This document shows positions 1 through 11,097 of a DNA stretch of 64,000 nt, one piece after another. The position numbers and the translations under genes are program-made. Source of the DNA: Vitellaria paradoxa. Its lineage: Eukaryota; Streptophyta; Magnoliopsida; Ericales; Sapotaceae. Within the stretch, counting starts at the first letter, position 1; each line of letters opens with the position of its first letter. The DNA lies in NCBI GenBank assembly GCA_019916065.1, contig JAINTL010000106.1, positions 62,001 through 126,000 of the forward strand. The letters run 5' to 3'. The notes below the pieces were generated by a model that was given only the letters and a program-made list of their open reading frames with translations, did no database searches and was not told the DNA's origin.

Positions 1-1173
1 CTCTACAATGAGGTAGAAGAATGCTCGGAGCAATTGGCCGTCACCTCGTTTAAACTGGGGTTGCGGAAGGAGGATAGGCTGTGGCTCTCCTTGACCAAAA
101 AGCCAGCCGCCAACATGTCAGATCTTATGTGCCGGATCGAGAAGTACGCCAAGGTGGAAGACGAGACACAGCCGGCCGAGCAAAAAGAAAGGAGATCCCA
201 GGGCCAGATAAGAGATAAAAGACGGGGAGATGGCCGCCGATTCATTGATGAGGGGAAGTCCATCTTTGAAGCGGTCAATACGGTGTTCAAGTAGCCAATC
301 TTCAAGATCCTCCCTCAAATAAAAAATAAGACCATATTTCAGATGGCCTGGAAGCTGTCGGACTTCCCTGGAAAGGAGAATTCTAAGAACTACTGTGCGT
401 GCCATCAAGACAAAGGGCATCGCACCGGAGCCTGCCGATCGTTACGGCATCATCTGGAAGAACTGGTGCGCAAAGGCCACCTTAGAGAGTTCGTAGATGA
501 GGGCAGAACTAGAGAAGCAGCCCCACAGAACAGAGAGCCAAGGAGGCAACGAGAAGAGACTGCCGGGGAAGACGCTGCCGAAGAGGTTCAACCCCCACCA
601 AGGGCCCGGGCACGTAGAGATGTCCCAAGACCTGCAGTCATCCACGTGATCCATATGGAACGGCGGCCCCAGAGTGTCATCAATCATGCCCCAAATCCAC
701 CAAGTAAAGAAATCTTGGGCGTTGCAAGTCAGCCGAACAAGCGCCCGAGGAAAGCCGCCACGGAGGAAATCACTTTTCATGAAGACGAGCATCCTGGTGT
801 TCAACTGCCGCACAATGATGCCCTGGTGGTCACTCTGGGCATGTTCGATTCAGAAATAAGAAGAATTCTGGTAGATGCAGGAAGCTCAACAGAAGTTATG
901 TTCCTGAGCTTATTTAAGAAGCTCGGATTAACTGAAGAAGACCTGGAACCGGCAGAATGCCCGCTCATAGGATTCAATTCTGCTCCTGTCTGGCCTCTGG
1001 GCAGAGTCGTCATTCCTGTCCGCGTGGGTCCGGTGGAGCAAGAAGTTGAGTTCACTGTTGTGGATTCCCCCTCTTCCTACAACGCTATAGTAGGAAGGTC
1101 GTGGATTCATGCTTTGAAGGCGGTCCCCTCAACCTACCACCAGGTGCTGAAGTTCCCCTTTGCGGGGAAGTGA
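1..1173 (+). pseudogene. gag-PR: gag (C-terminal part) and aspartic protease of the Tat element
   Basis: Frame 1 is open from the first base and reads as the end of a Retrotrans_gag domain. A TAG stop at 292-294 interrupts it, then the frame continues to 1173. A zinc knuckle of the form C-x2-H-x4-H-x4-C lies at about 390-440. A long basic, Arg/Pro-rich linker follows. The protease has the catalytic motif LVDAGSS at about 868-890, with D-A-G in place of the commoner D-S/T-G, and ends with the YNAIVGRSWIHALKAVPS stretch usual in plant Ty3 proteases. After the Lys-Phe-Pro of that stretch (around 1160-1173) the reading frame must shift by one base to join pol. The start of gag lies outside the window. 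Confidence 0.88.
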
Positions 1174-4100
1174 TTTCTATTTTTGGGGATCAAAATACTT
1201 CCCAAAAGTGCTTCTCTGCAGCCCTAAAATCCAAGACTATCCCCGAACAAGTCCAACTGGCAAAACTACCCGAGGACGCGCTAAAGATCGATGATGTCGG
1301 TGGTGATCCGCAGATGAAAGCCACAGAGGGTTTGGAGAAATATCAGATTGGCCCGGCTGAGGATGATAAATTCTTCCTGATCGGCACCAACCTGAGCGCC
1401 GAGGAGAAACTGGAGCTAACGGAGATGCTCTTGAAGAATATTGGAACGTTCGCCTGGACTCCACATGAAATGCCAGGTATTTCCCCCGAAATCATGACTC
1501 ATAAGTTGAATGTGAATCCGGGGGTAAAACCTGTGGTACAAAAAGCAAGGCGATTAGCTCTCCAACACGCAGAGGCGATCATAGAGGAGGTCGGCCGACT
1601 GTTAGAGGCGGAGGCCATTCGGGAAGTCTCATACCCGGAGTGGTTGGCCAACACAATCGTGGTCAAAAAGAAGAATGGGAAGTGGAGAGTCTGCGTAGAC
1701 TACACAGACCTGAAGAAGGCCTGCCCTAAGGATCCATTCCCCCTGCCAAAGATCGACCAACTCGTTGACTCAACCGCTGGATGTTCCAGGATGTCGTTCC
1801 TGGACGCTTATAGGAGATATCACCAGATCCCCATGTTCGGCCCTGATGAGGAGAAAACTTCTTTCATAACCCCTCGAGGCATATACTGTTACAGAGTTAT
1901 GCCATTCGGACTGAAGAACGCTGGAGCCACCTATCAACGGTTAGTTACGAAAATATTCAAAGAAGACCTTGGACAGACGATGGAGGTCTACATTGATGAT
2001 ATGGTGGTGAAGAGCAAGGAGCTGAACACTCATCTCTAACATCTCCAGTATGTTTTCTCTACCCTTGATCGGAATAGGTTAAAATTAAATGCTGCCAAGT
2101 GCACCTTTGGAGTTGGCTCGGGTAAATTTTTGGGCCACTTGGTGAGCAGAAGGGGAATTGAGGCTGATCCCGATCAAATACGTGCCATCCAATCTGTTTC
2201 TCCTCCATGCACTAAAAAAGAGGTCCAGAAGCTCACAGGGATGGTGGCGGCACTCAATCAGTTTATTAGTAGGTCATCCGATAAGTGCCGACCATTTTTT
2301 AGACTGCTCAAAGGGGCCAATAAGATGCAATGGGATGCTGAGGCAGACGCGGCACTGGAAAAGCTTAAAGAATACCTGCCAATTGTCCCGATATTATCAA
2401 CACCGCAGCCGGGGGACATTTTGCAACTATATCTGGCAGTCTCAGAGCACGCAGTCAGTGCCGTCTTGCTGAGAGAGGAACAAGGGAAGCAGCATCCTAT
2501 TTACTACATGAACAAAACAATGCAAGGAGCAGAGACCAGATACCTTCCCCTGGAAAAGCTGACCTTGGCATTAATAATGGCATCCAGGAAGTTAGCCCAT
2601 TATTTCCATGCACACACCATTCAAGTAGTCACCGATCAGCCAATTGGCCATGTTTTAAAGAGGGTTGATGTGTCTGGCCGGGTGGCAAAATGGGCAGTTT
2701 CCCTTGGTGCATTCGACATAAAATTCATCCCAAGAACCGCAATAAAGGCTCAAGTCCTGGCCGACTTTGTAGCAGAATTTTCCACACCAGCCTGTGGTCA
2801 AACAAAAGAAGTATGGCATGTTGAAATAAAGTCTACCCCGGCCGAACATAATGATGCCGAACAACCTTGGCAAATCGAGGTTGACGGATCTTCGACTAGA
2901 AAAAGAGGCGGCGTGGGCATAGTTTTGACTACACCAGAAGGGGTCTCGATAGAATATGCAATAAAACTCGAGTTCGAGGTTACTAATAATGAGGCAGAAT
3001 ATGAAGCTCTCCTAGCTGGACTCGACATTGCTCTGCGATTGATGGCAAATGATGTTGTAATAAAGACTGACTCTCAGTTGGTTGCTAACCAGCTGAAGGG
3101 TGAGTATATGGCTAGAAGTGAGAAGATGGCGGAGTACTTAGAAGTGGCAAAGAAGAAAATTGAAGGCTTTAATAAAGCTAGCGTAGAGCTCATTGGCAGG
3201 GATCATAATGCTCACGCTGACGCACTTGCAACGCTGGCCGCCTCTTCTCGAATAAGGCTGACTGATCAGGTTTTTATGGAAGTCCTAAAGAAGCCGAGCA
3301 TAACGAAAGACGAGGAGGTAATGTGTGCTGACCTAGCCCCATCTTGGATGGATCCAATCATCACTTACCTGAAGGACGGAACACTTCCCGAAGACAAGAC
3401 AGCAGCAAAGAAGCTAAGAATAAAAGCCGCCAGGTTTTGGCTCTCTCCTGACCAGAAGTTATACAAAAAGTCATTCACAGGCCCCTATCTTCTTTATGTT
3501 CATCCTGACAAAGTGCAAGACTTTCTTTACGAGCTTCATGAAGGGGTCTGTGGAGCACATACTGGGGGCAGATCGTTGGCGCATCGAGCAATCACTCAAG
3601 GGTATTGGTGGCCGAAGATGGGGTATGACGCTCAGGCCTATGTTCGGAGATGCAAGAAATGTCAAAAGTTCGCTCCCATTCCTCACCAACCAGCCCAGGA
3701 ACTCGGCCCGCTTTCCAGCCTTTGGCCGTTCGCTCAATGGGGACTCGACATTGTGGGACCCTTGCCTACTGCTTCAGGAAATAGAAAGTTTTTAGTGGTC
3801 GGCATCGACTACTTTACTAAGTGGGTGGAAGCAGAACCCCTAGCTCACATTAGGGATGCAGATACCATTCGATTTATTTGGAAGAACATCATTACTAGGT
3901 ATGGCATCCCTAGGACACTTATTTCTGACAATGGGACGCAATTTGACAGTGCCCCATTTAGGGAATATTGTTCTAGATATGGAATCAAGAATATTTACTC
4001 TACACCAGCTTACCCCCAGAGCAATGGTCAAGCCGAAGCTACGAACAAAGTCATTCTCAATGGGATTAAGAAAAGACTGGAAGCGGCAAAAGGGAGATGG

Positions 4101-4583
4101 GTGGATGAATTGCCATCAGTACTGTGGACCTACCAAACAACCCCTAGAAGATCAACCGGAGAATCTCTCTTCTCTCTGGCTTACGGTGTTGAAGCCATCA
4201 TACCCTTGGAAGTTGGCCTCCCGAGCATCAGAACTCTATCATTTGACAGAGGGGAGAATGATCAAGCTATGGGAATAAGCCTGGATCTAATCGATGAAAG
4301 AAGGGAACTGGCAACAATAAGGTTAGCCAACTACCAGCAAGAGACAAGGAAGAAATTTAATAAAGGGGTCAGACATAGAGAATTCAGTACTGGCGATTGG
4401 GTGTTGAGAAAATTGATGGGAAGCAGGAAAGATCAGACCGAAGGAAAGCTTGGAGCTAATTGGGAAGGACCATTCCTCGTCTCGGAGGTGCTCGGCAATG
4501 GCGCTTACAAGTTAATTGACATGGAGGGAAAGCCAATCAAAAGACCGTGGAATATAGCCCATCTAAAGTTGTACTATCATTAA
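1174..4583 (+). pseudogene. pol: pol: reverse transcriptase, two RNase H domains, integrase
   Basis: This frame is open from about 1101 to the TAA at 4581-4583, apart from a TAA at 2037-2039. Reverse transcriptase spans about 1500-2300: FLDAYRRYHQIPM, then the YIDD catalytic box at about 1990. The stop falls shortly after YIDDMVVKS. A first RNase H follows at about 2400-2790. A second, plant/archaeal-type RNase H lies at about 2865-3245 (EVDGSS, NNEAEYEALLAGL, DSQLV, DHNAHADALA). Integrase occupies about 3520-4583: an H-H-C-C zinc region, then the D,D,E core in GLDIVGP, SDNGTQF and GQAEATNK. No chromodomain follows. Translation would need a bypass of both the frameshift near 1170 and the stop at 2037, so I call it broken. 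The integrase half is otherwise long and open, which suggests fairly recent decay. Confidence 0.93.
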
Positions 4584-4734
4584 TTTTTTCTGTACATTTG
4601 TTGATTAAAGACTTTGTACACTTATTGAAAAGCAATTCTTTTGCAAGAAAAAGCAATTTCAAAAGCTTGAGATCACTCCCTGCTTAACAAAAAGACGCCA
4701 CGTCTCTTTAAGTGGTGGCATGGAAAGGAGCCAT

Positions 4735-5400
4735 GCTCGGCTTGCCGAGCATTGGTACGAAAGGATGCCACATCTCCCTCGGTGTTGGTACATTCTTGGT
4801 GTATTTACTGACCAGGAAATTCTCTTTAGACTGAGATTCAATTCCTCAGTCTTCTGAAAAGAATTATCAAAAGAAGCCACGCTCGGCTTGCCCAGTGTTG
4901 GTACAATCCTGGTTTATTTACTGACTAGAAAATTCTCTTTAGACTGAGATTCAATTCCTCAGTCTTCTGAAAAGAATTATCAAAAGAAACCACGCTCGGC
5001 TTACCCAGCGTTGGTACAATCCTGGTTTATTTACTGACCAGGAAATTCTCTTTAGACTGAGATTCAATTCCTCAATCTTCTGAAAAGAATTATCAAAAGA
5101 AACCACGCTCGGCTTACCCAGCGTTGGTACAATCCTGGTTTATTTACTGACCAGGAAATTCTCTTTAGACTGAGATTCAGTTCCTCAGTTTTCTGAAAAG
5201 AATTATCACAAGAAAGCTATGCTCGGTTCGCCGACCATTGGTACAGAAAGAATCCACATCATTTCTGATGTTGGCCCAATCCTGGTTTATTCATCGACCA
5301 GACACGCTTTTTCAAGCCAAGATTCAATTCCTTGGTTTATTAATTGGAAAGAAAAGAAAGCCACGCTCAGTTTTCTTAGCGTTGGTACAATAGAAGCAAA
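4735..5400 (+). repeat. Tandem array of ~113-bp units between pol and aORF
   Basis: The start of the motif gctcgg recurs at 4735, 4881, 4994, 5107, 5221 and (as gctcag) 5365. The central spacings are 113, 113 and 114 bp, and the outer units are longer and more diverged (146 and 144). Each unit runs from the CACGCTCGGCTT...GTTGGTAC segment through a gactgagattcaattcctc segment. Amplified tandem repeats 3' of pol are described for Retand elements, which supports the lineage call. I see no coding potential. Confidence 0.85.
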
Positions 5401-6190
5401 AGTTCTAACAACACAGAGAAACATTTCGAAGAAGCTCGGCCCTGGTGTGCAAAAGCCCTGTATCATAAAGATTCACTTCTCCGATGCTCGGTATGGATTA
5501 AAAAGTGAAGTTTTGTCAGAAGGTAGCTGCCTCCGTTATTATATAAAAGCTGGAGGACAGCCGAACTTATTCAGGTATGTGAGATTTATTAAAGTTATGC
5601 CTCTTTAGCAAAAGCTTGAAGCCATTTGATGAAAGTTAAACTACTACATGAGCTTGTTACCCTTGAAAGACTTAATGTTTAAAGTGTTTCTGTTGAGTTA
5701 TGGTTGCTCGGCAAATCGGTACAAATCCATTCACAATACATACTTCAATATAAAGCATAAAACATATAAATGGAAAGACAGACTACCAATAGGAGACAAT
5801 TCAAAAGCCTTTATTACATGTTTAGAGTACAGTTACAATATATTTTTCCATAACTATCAACCGAAGAGGCTATCCTAAATCTAAGATGGGGCATTAGCAT
5901 TTGTTGTAAGGGTTTGTAGCTATCTCGTGGGAAAAAACGTCAAGGTACTCCTCGGCTGCATTCCTTATAATTTCGTCAGCAAGCCAGTTAAAGCATTCTC
6001 CAATCAATTCATCAGCAGTTCTAAAGAAACAAAGACATAGAAAAATAAAGCAAGATTAGAGAAAAACCAAAGTACTTTCATTCATTTAGAACCAAAAGTT
6101 TTATATTGTTACATCCGAATAAAAAAAAATATACAAGAAGGCTCACTTCTCTCCCCCTTTAGTGGGATCACTCTCCACTATCAGATCAAT
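5401..6190. other. Non-coding spacer of the Tat element
   Basis: The stretch joins the tandem array to the 3' end of the antisense gene. Short open frames cross it but show no family motif, and I see no RNA gene. A sharp rise in AT content near 5700-5880 and the run of A at about 6121-6129 may lie in the 3' untranslated region of the antisense gene, but this is inference. Confidence 0.5.
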
Positions 6191-8745
6191 CTATTCAGGC
6201 GCCTGGGAGGTGTCCTTCTGGGCACTATCCACCTCAACCTCCCCCTCGTCAATTGTTTCTTTGACAGTATGAATTGAGGGAGTTTGAGGTGGACATTCAA
6301 AGCTGAACTGGGGGATTGGGTGCTCTGGATCAGGATAAGGGACCTCCTTGTATATGGGGTTGGTGTGATCGATATTGTTCCTCTTCATTGCGGCCTCCCA
6401 ACCCTCAAGGAAGAAGTCGTTGTGAGCATCCCTCATCTGATCCACGCAGTTGTTGATCTGGGCCTCCACTTCGGCCTTGGCCTTCTCCTCGGCTTCTCGG
6501 AGAGCAGCTTCTTTCTCTTCCAGGGCCCGAGTCTTCAGCGTAAGCTCTGCCCGAAGGTTGGCAAGCTCTTGCTTCGATTTTCCTTGCTCGGCCCTGGAAG
6601 CCTCCAACTCCTTGAGGAGTAATTCTTGTCCAGTCTTTGTGGAGGACAATTCAATCTCGACCCTTAAAAGTTTGCCCTTGACCTCTAACAGCTCCTCGTC
6701 TTTACGAGTTAGGATTTTATCCATTGATTGCACGCGAGCTATGCTTCCAGCAACTTGGCCAAGGGTAGTGTTAAGTTGATGCTCGATCTCCTTATTATCA
6801 TCTCGAAGCTGACTTCTCTCTTTTGCCAGAGCGTCATTGCTGGATTGGAGACTCTTGTTCTCCTTCTCCAAGGTCCTCACGTTCGCTTTTAACTCCTTTA
6901 TGTCCGACCTATCCTACTCGGCTCTGGCTTCGGAGGCTTGGCTCCGAGCAATCAATTCCATCGTGTAGAGAGAAGTCTGTAGAAAAAATAGAAAGTTGGA
7001 AAAATCATAATAGCGAAAGGATGCACATGAAGGAATATCATTGTACTTACAGAGATGATGTTCTTCATTAGAGCCTTGTGGATGTCCACCGTTCTATTCT
7101 TCCTTGTGTTATGAACATCCCGAGGAGGGAGGATACCCTTGAGATAATCCTCGGCGTGGTTGAGAGCTGTATCTTGAACAGTGAAGGGTCGGCCTTGAGG
7201 GTGTTCGAGGCTGGAAATAAGGATTTGCGGAACAAATGGAGGGGAGTCTCGAACCGGATTGGCCAGATACTCGATAGCAAGAGGCACGGGCCCAATCGGT
7301 TGAGTAGGTAGTGGCTCGGAGGTTTTTGGTGGTGCGTCTTTGGTGGGTGGCACGACCTTGGAAGGTGCTGGCCCCCTCGCAGCATCCTCCTTCGGCAGTT
7401 TAGACTGCTCGGCCGTTTGGGTTGTGTCTGTAGATTGTGTCTTGGCCCCCTTCTGCTCAGGAGGACCAGAAGGTTTCTTTTGAGCTGCCTCCTGCTCCTT
7501 CCCTTTCTCCATTTTTACTTTCATTATCTGATCGGCAGTTGAAGGAGCAGGGGCTCTCCCCTCATCAAGCTTTCTCTTTCCCGCAGCTTTTTGCTCGTCG
7601 GCCTTCTTCTTCTGGGCCTCTTCAGCCCTTTGCCCCTTTGCCTTTGCCATGGCGAGTTTCTTATAGTCAATCTTCGGGGCCATGTCTCCTTCCTCTTCCC
7701 CTTCTAAATCCGAAAAGTAGTCAAAAGCAGGGGGTATCTCAACTTCTTCTTCTTCTTCCTCCTCCTCCTCGTCTAAAAGAACGAATCTTCACTTCCTCGG
7801 CTGCTCGGTAGGCTCAGGAATTGCTACTTGTGGGGGATGAACTTGCTCGGCAACCAATGGAATAGCAAACGGAGGGGGGCGAGTCCACCCTGGATGCCTT
7901 AAGGCGTAGTAATTTTCTTTTTCTTCAGCAGAAGCCCGGAACCACCACTGAAGACGCCTGATAGCTTCCGAGGTTGCGAAACCTTGAGGGGGGCGATAAA
8001 CGTCTGGTGAGAAGGGATAAAGTTGAACAGAATTGGGACCGCTCGGGCGAATGGATAGAGATCTGGACCTCCAAGGAATTTGAACACCTCCTTGAGATGA
8101 TCCTTGTCAGCACGAAGACCAGTAGCCCAGACCTTCTTTGATTGGACGGCTGCACAGATATTAAATCAAACAGTTAGCATGCTTAAAGGTGAAGATAAAA
8201 TGCTGAAGAAGAATAAGAACTGGTAGCGTTTGAAATCAACCAACCTGGGCCCAAAGAAACCCAAGGGACGATTGGATAACGATCTTCATCTAGATCATGT
8301 GTCCAGTGACCTGTGACGACGCACAAGTCACTTTCCGACTTAATCGTATCAGGCAGCATGTGGACCAAGGTCTTTTCTGGTCGGGATTTCAGGTACCACC
8401 TGTTCTCATCCTTCCTCACCTTCTGGATAGAGTAACAGTAAAGAAGATCCCACTCGGATATGTGGAATCCGTATCGCCTGTTTATTTCTATTACCCCATT
8501 AACAATTCTATAAAAGTTGTGGGTGAGGTTCCTAGGGCCAAGGTCTAGAATGCTCATCATAGAGCGAAGAAAAGGGTGCAGGGGAACCTAAGACCACCTT
8601 CGGTGATTGCCACTATGGGGAATTCCCCTATTTCGCGCTCTCCTTGTTCGGCGAGCCTAATACCTACGTTCTGAGGAATTTGGTATTTCTCCTTGAAAAT
8701 CCTAATTTTTTCCTCAGAGCTTAGCTCGTTTGCGAGTCTACCCAT
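6191..8745 (-). pseudogene. Antisense aORF of the Tat element (gypsy-type transposon protein), three exons
   Basis: On the minus strand an ATG at 8743-8745 begins MGRLANELSSEEK and continues into a region resembling the plant 'putative gypsy type transposon' domain (Transposase_28). Exon 1 is 8245-8745. An intron of 95 nt (8150-8244; GT..AG, phase 1) is predicted, then exon 2 at 7051-8149, a 74-nt intron (6977-7050; GTAAGT..CTACAG, phase 0), and exon 3 at 6191-6976. Both junctions keep the frame. Exon 2 holds an acidic Glu run and a Lys/Ala/Pro-rich linker. Exon 3 is a long coiled coil ending in an acidic tail. Damage: a one-base shift near 8558, a loss in a C run near 7995, TGA at 7789-7791 and TAG at 6914-6916. 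The function of such aORFs is not known to me. Confidence 0.8.
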
Positions 8746-9236
8746 AACGGAAGATTTGAAATAAAAAGGGATTAACTCACCAGGAACGAAGAACGACGGG
8801 AATGATGAAGGCTCGTGAAGATGAAAACTCAGAGGGAAAGAAGCAAGGGAAATCTGATGGCTCGAATCGCGGAAAGGAAGTAAAAGAAGATGAACTAGGT
8901 ATATATGTATATGTGTATGTATCTGTGGAGGTAACTGAAGCGTTTCCAATGAAAAGGCAACGGGCGGCAAAAATGGCATTTATTACCGCCCCAATTTTCA
9001 AATTTCTGACCATTCACGTTTTAACACCCCGAATCTGGGAATCCGCGTAAGCGGCGCGGCAGATGAAAAGATGAAAGGGCACTACGCGTGTCGTTACGAG
9101 GAGAGAGAAGAGTCCAATCAGATTTGATGCGCGTCAGGGAAATACTAAACGACAAACTGTGTAGAGAGATTGAAGGATCAATAAGGTAAGGCCATTCTAC
9201 TCTGCTACTCTGTTCAAAAAATATCTTTTTCCAACC
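8746..9236. other. Upstream region of the antisense gene
   Basis: This region lies between the aORF start codon and the polypurine tract. It would hold the aORF promoter if that gene has its own. A TATA-like stretch lies on the minus strand near 8899-8914, about 160 bp upstream of the start codon. Short open frames on both strands show no recognisable product. Confidence 0.4.
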
Positions 9237-9251
9237 AGAGTGGGGGCAAAA
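9237..9251 (+). other. Polypurine tract
   Basis: A purine-rich run (agagtgggggcaaaa) abuts the TG that begins the LTR. This is the expected plus-strand primer site for reverse transcription and fixes the 5' edge of the LTR. Confidence 0.85.
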
Positions 9252-9305
9252 TGTTGGGCAAAATAATACTAAGCTGTACTTGTGCCGAACAAGTGTAGTC
9301 TGGCA

Positions 9306-9513
9306 CCACGTGGCCCAGTGCCGAGCATACTCGTGTGAGCCACGTAGTCATTTGCCGAGCACGTTCCGTTGTGACACGTGGCGTCCTGCCGAACAACTGA
9401 TTAATGGCACGAGAGTTCCACGTGAGTGTTATACGTGAACACATGATTCAGAGTTAGTGTTCCAAAGAGTACCCTGGACCTCAGCATCAATGAACAGTGT
9501 ATTGCCACGTGGC
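9306..9513 (+). promoter_or_regulatory. Cluster of G-box/ABRE-like ACGTG motifs in LTR U3
   Basis: CCACGTGG at 9306-9313, ACACGTGGC at 9374-9382, CCACGTGAG at 9418-9426 and the palindrome GCCACGTGGC at 9504-9513, with a weaker CCACGTAG at 9340-9347. These are known binding cores for plant bZIP and bHLH factors. The motif TGCCGA(A/G)CA recurs between them. They sit 400-600 bp upstream of the LTR TATA box. Function is inferred from the motifs alone. Confidence 0.6.
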
Positions 9514-9911
9514 TATAGCCGAGGATCTTGGTAGCTAGTTTGCTCGGCCTATCCGTTGGCGGCTAGTAAATGTTGAATCTGGGACCCACAGCCTTTAAAG
9601 AGGGATCGTGACCATAAATGCACCATAGTTAAGATTGAACTGGGTATTTGTCTCTGAGGAAGTAACTAAATCGGTCTATCTCGTCACGAGTTGTTGGCTG
9701 ATGTGACAGGAAGACAGTCTGACCCTGAAATTCTAGTTGTAATGCCGTGTTAAGTCGCCAGAAGCATTAAATGAGAGGCATGGTGTATTAAATGAGGGGT
9801 TTGAGGCATTAAATGAAGGGGAAGAGTATTTAAAGCAAGGATGGAAAAGAGGGACACGGCAGTGTGCGTAACGTCAAGTCGCAGGTATGCTTTAATCATT
9901 ACTCGGACTAC

Positions 9912-9920
9912 TATAAATAG
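9912..9920 (+). promoter_or_regulatory. LTR TATA box
   Basis: TATAAATAG lies in the 3' half of the LTR, in a good position for the U3/R boundary. In the missing 5' LTR the equivalent site would drive the genomic RNA. Confidence 0.75.
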
Positions 9921-10164
9921 GATATTCTACTCAACCACAGAGGTAAGCTGACTATTGCCAACTTAAGCTTTTACTCATTTGTTCCCAAAAAGTTTCCTTC
10001 TTTAAGCGACTTGCTGACTTAATCATCGGAGGGTTTTCCGGTCAGAGACCTCCACTCCGGCCGTCACCTTTCTTTCTGTCTTTGTTCGGCAGGTCGGCGA
10101 TTGCATTTCCGGTTGGCGTGGTCAGCAGTTCCGGCGGTAATTTTTGCTGTTGAACATATAGCAT

Positions 10165-10640
10165 GAGTAATTTTCGCAGCAAAAGAAATTACATTCACTG
10201 AACTAGGGGTTATGAAAAGGGAAGTAAGAAAGCATCTCTCCAGTTTATTCTCTTCTTATAAGTGGGAAAACACGTTTTAAATTTAGTACTTTGAGTATTG
10301 AAGAAGCATCAGAAGATCCTTTATCTCTTGAAGAAATTGAGGTTGCAGTATGGTCGTGTGAAGGAGGAAAGGCTCTCGAATTAGATGGCTTCAACATGAC
10401 TTTATACAGAAGGCACGGAACATTATCAAAATAGATATTCTTAGATTCTTCTCAAAATTTCATAATATAGGTTTGATACCTTCGGATTTCAATAAATATT
10501 TTATTTACTTTAATCCTAAAAATTCAAGGAGCAGCAAGTTTAAATGGATTCACTCCTATTAGTTTAGTGTCATGTGTTTGTAAAATACTTGCAAAGATAT
10601 TAGATAACAGATATAAAAAAGTCATGGGTAGTCTGACAAG
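10165..10640 (+). pseudogene. LINE (L1-type) reverse transcriptase remnant
   Basis: Translated pieces in shifting frames match the N-terminal part of plant L1-type reverse transcriptases. They include a KREVRKHLSSLF segment at about 10210, SLEEIEVAVWSCEGGKA followed by DGFN at about 10325-10395, a segment like FIYFNPK at about 10495, and PISLVSCVCKILAKIL with NRYKKV at about 10545-10625. Several frameshifts and stops separate them, so it is an old fragment. It begins directly after the Tat LTR, so the Tat element may have inserted into it. The left part would lie outside the window. Confidence 0.72.
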
Positions 10641-11097
10641 CGTAAAAAGTAATAAACGGGAGGTGCATGTGGAAAAGGGCTATAAATATACACCATAAGA
10701 TGAATGGGAGGACATAGGTACTTTTTGGTGTTAAAAAAATAATATAAAACTCTATAAATATTTATAAATACGAAATACGAAACTGTAAAATTTAAATTTT
10801 TTACTCATTATATAAAGCACGTGACATTAATTTTTACAAATTTAAATAACTCCAAACATACTTATAGATATATTTGGAAAAGAAAAATAAAGTTTAATTG
10901 TGAAAAAGAGGAATTAGTTTTAAATTCTTGTTTACTTTTAAGTTGCGTTCCTTTTTTCTTCTTAATTTTTTTTCTTTTGATTTTGTAAAAAAAGTTAATA
11001 GCAAGTGAGTTTTGTAATAGATATGATCGATTTCGTTGATTCCATCAATGATGAAGAGAAAATAGGCTCCAAAATGTCAATATTCCAAGGGTCGGCA
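10641..11097. other. AT-rich non-coding DNA
   Basis: I see no gene. A stretch from about 11073 to the foldback element also occurs, without the insertion, near 13717-13750 (see the paralogous empty site). Confidence 0.5.

Larger units (their letters stand above)
1..10156 (+). mobile_element. Tat-lineage Ty3 LTR retrotransposon, 5' end outside window
   Basis: The order is gag, aspartic protease, reverse transcriptase, RNase H, a second RNase H, integrase, tandem repeats, antisense ORF, polypurine tract and 3' LTR. The second (archaeal-type) RNase H and the antisense ORF between integrase and LTR are known traits of the Tat/Retand group of plant Ty3 elements, and no chromodomain is seen. The 5' LTR, primer binding site and start of gag lie left of the window. 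gag and pol together carry two in-frame stops and one frameshift, so this copy cannot encode an intact polyprotein. The element is visibly less AT-rich than the DNA after 10.2 kb. The five bases after the LTR (tatag) should be one copy of the target duplication, but the partner is outside the window. Confidence 0.93.
9252..10156 (+). repeat. 3' LTR of the Tat element (905 bp)
   Basis: The LTR begins TGTTGGGC directly after the polypurine tract and ends TGTTGAACA, giving the short inverted ends TGTT..AACA. It contains a TATA box and several G-box motifs (separate entries). Sequence after 10156 changes to an unrelated LINE remnant. The 5' LTR is not in the window, so identity between LTRs and insertion age cannot be read. 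Confidence 0.88.

Noticed and set aside
10157..10161. Target duplication of the Tat element (tatag)
   Set aside because: The left copy would lie outside the window, so it cannot be confirmed and is not listed as a feature.
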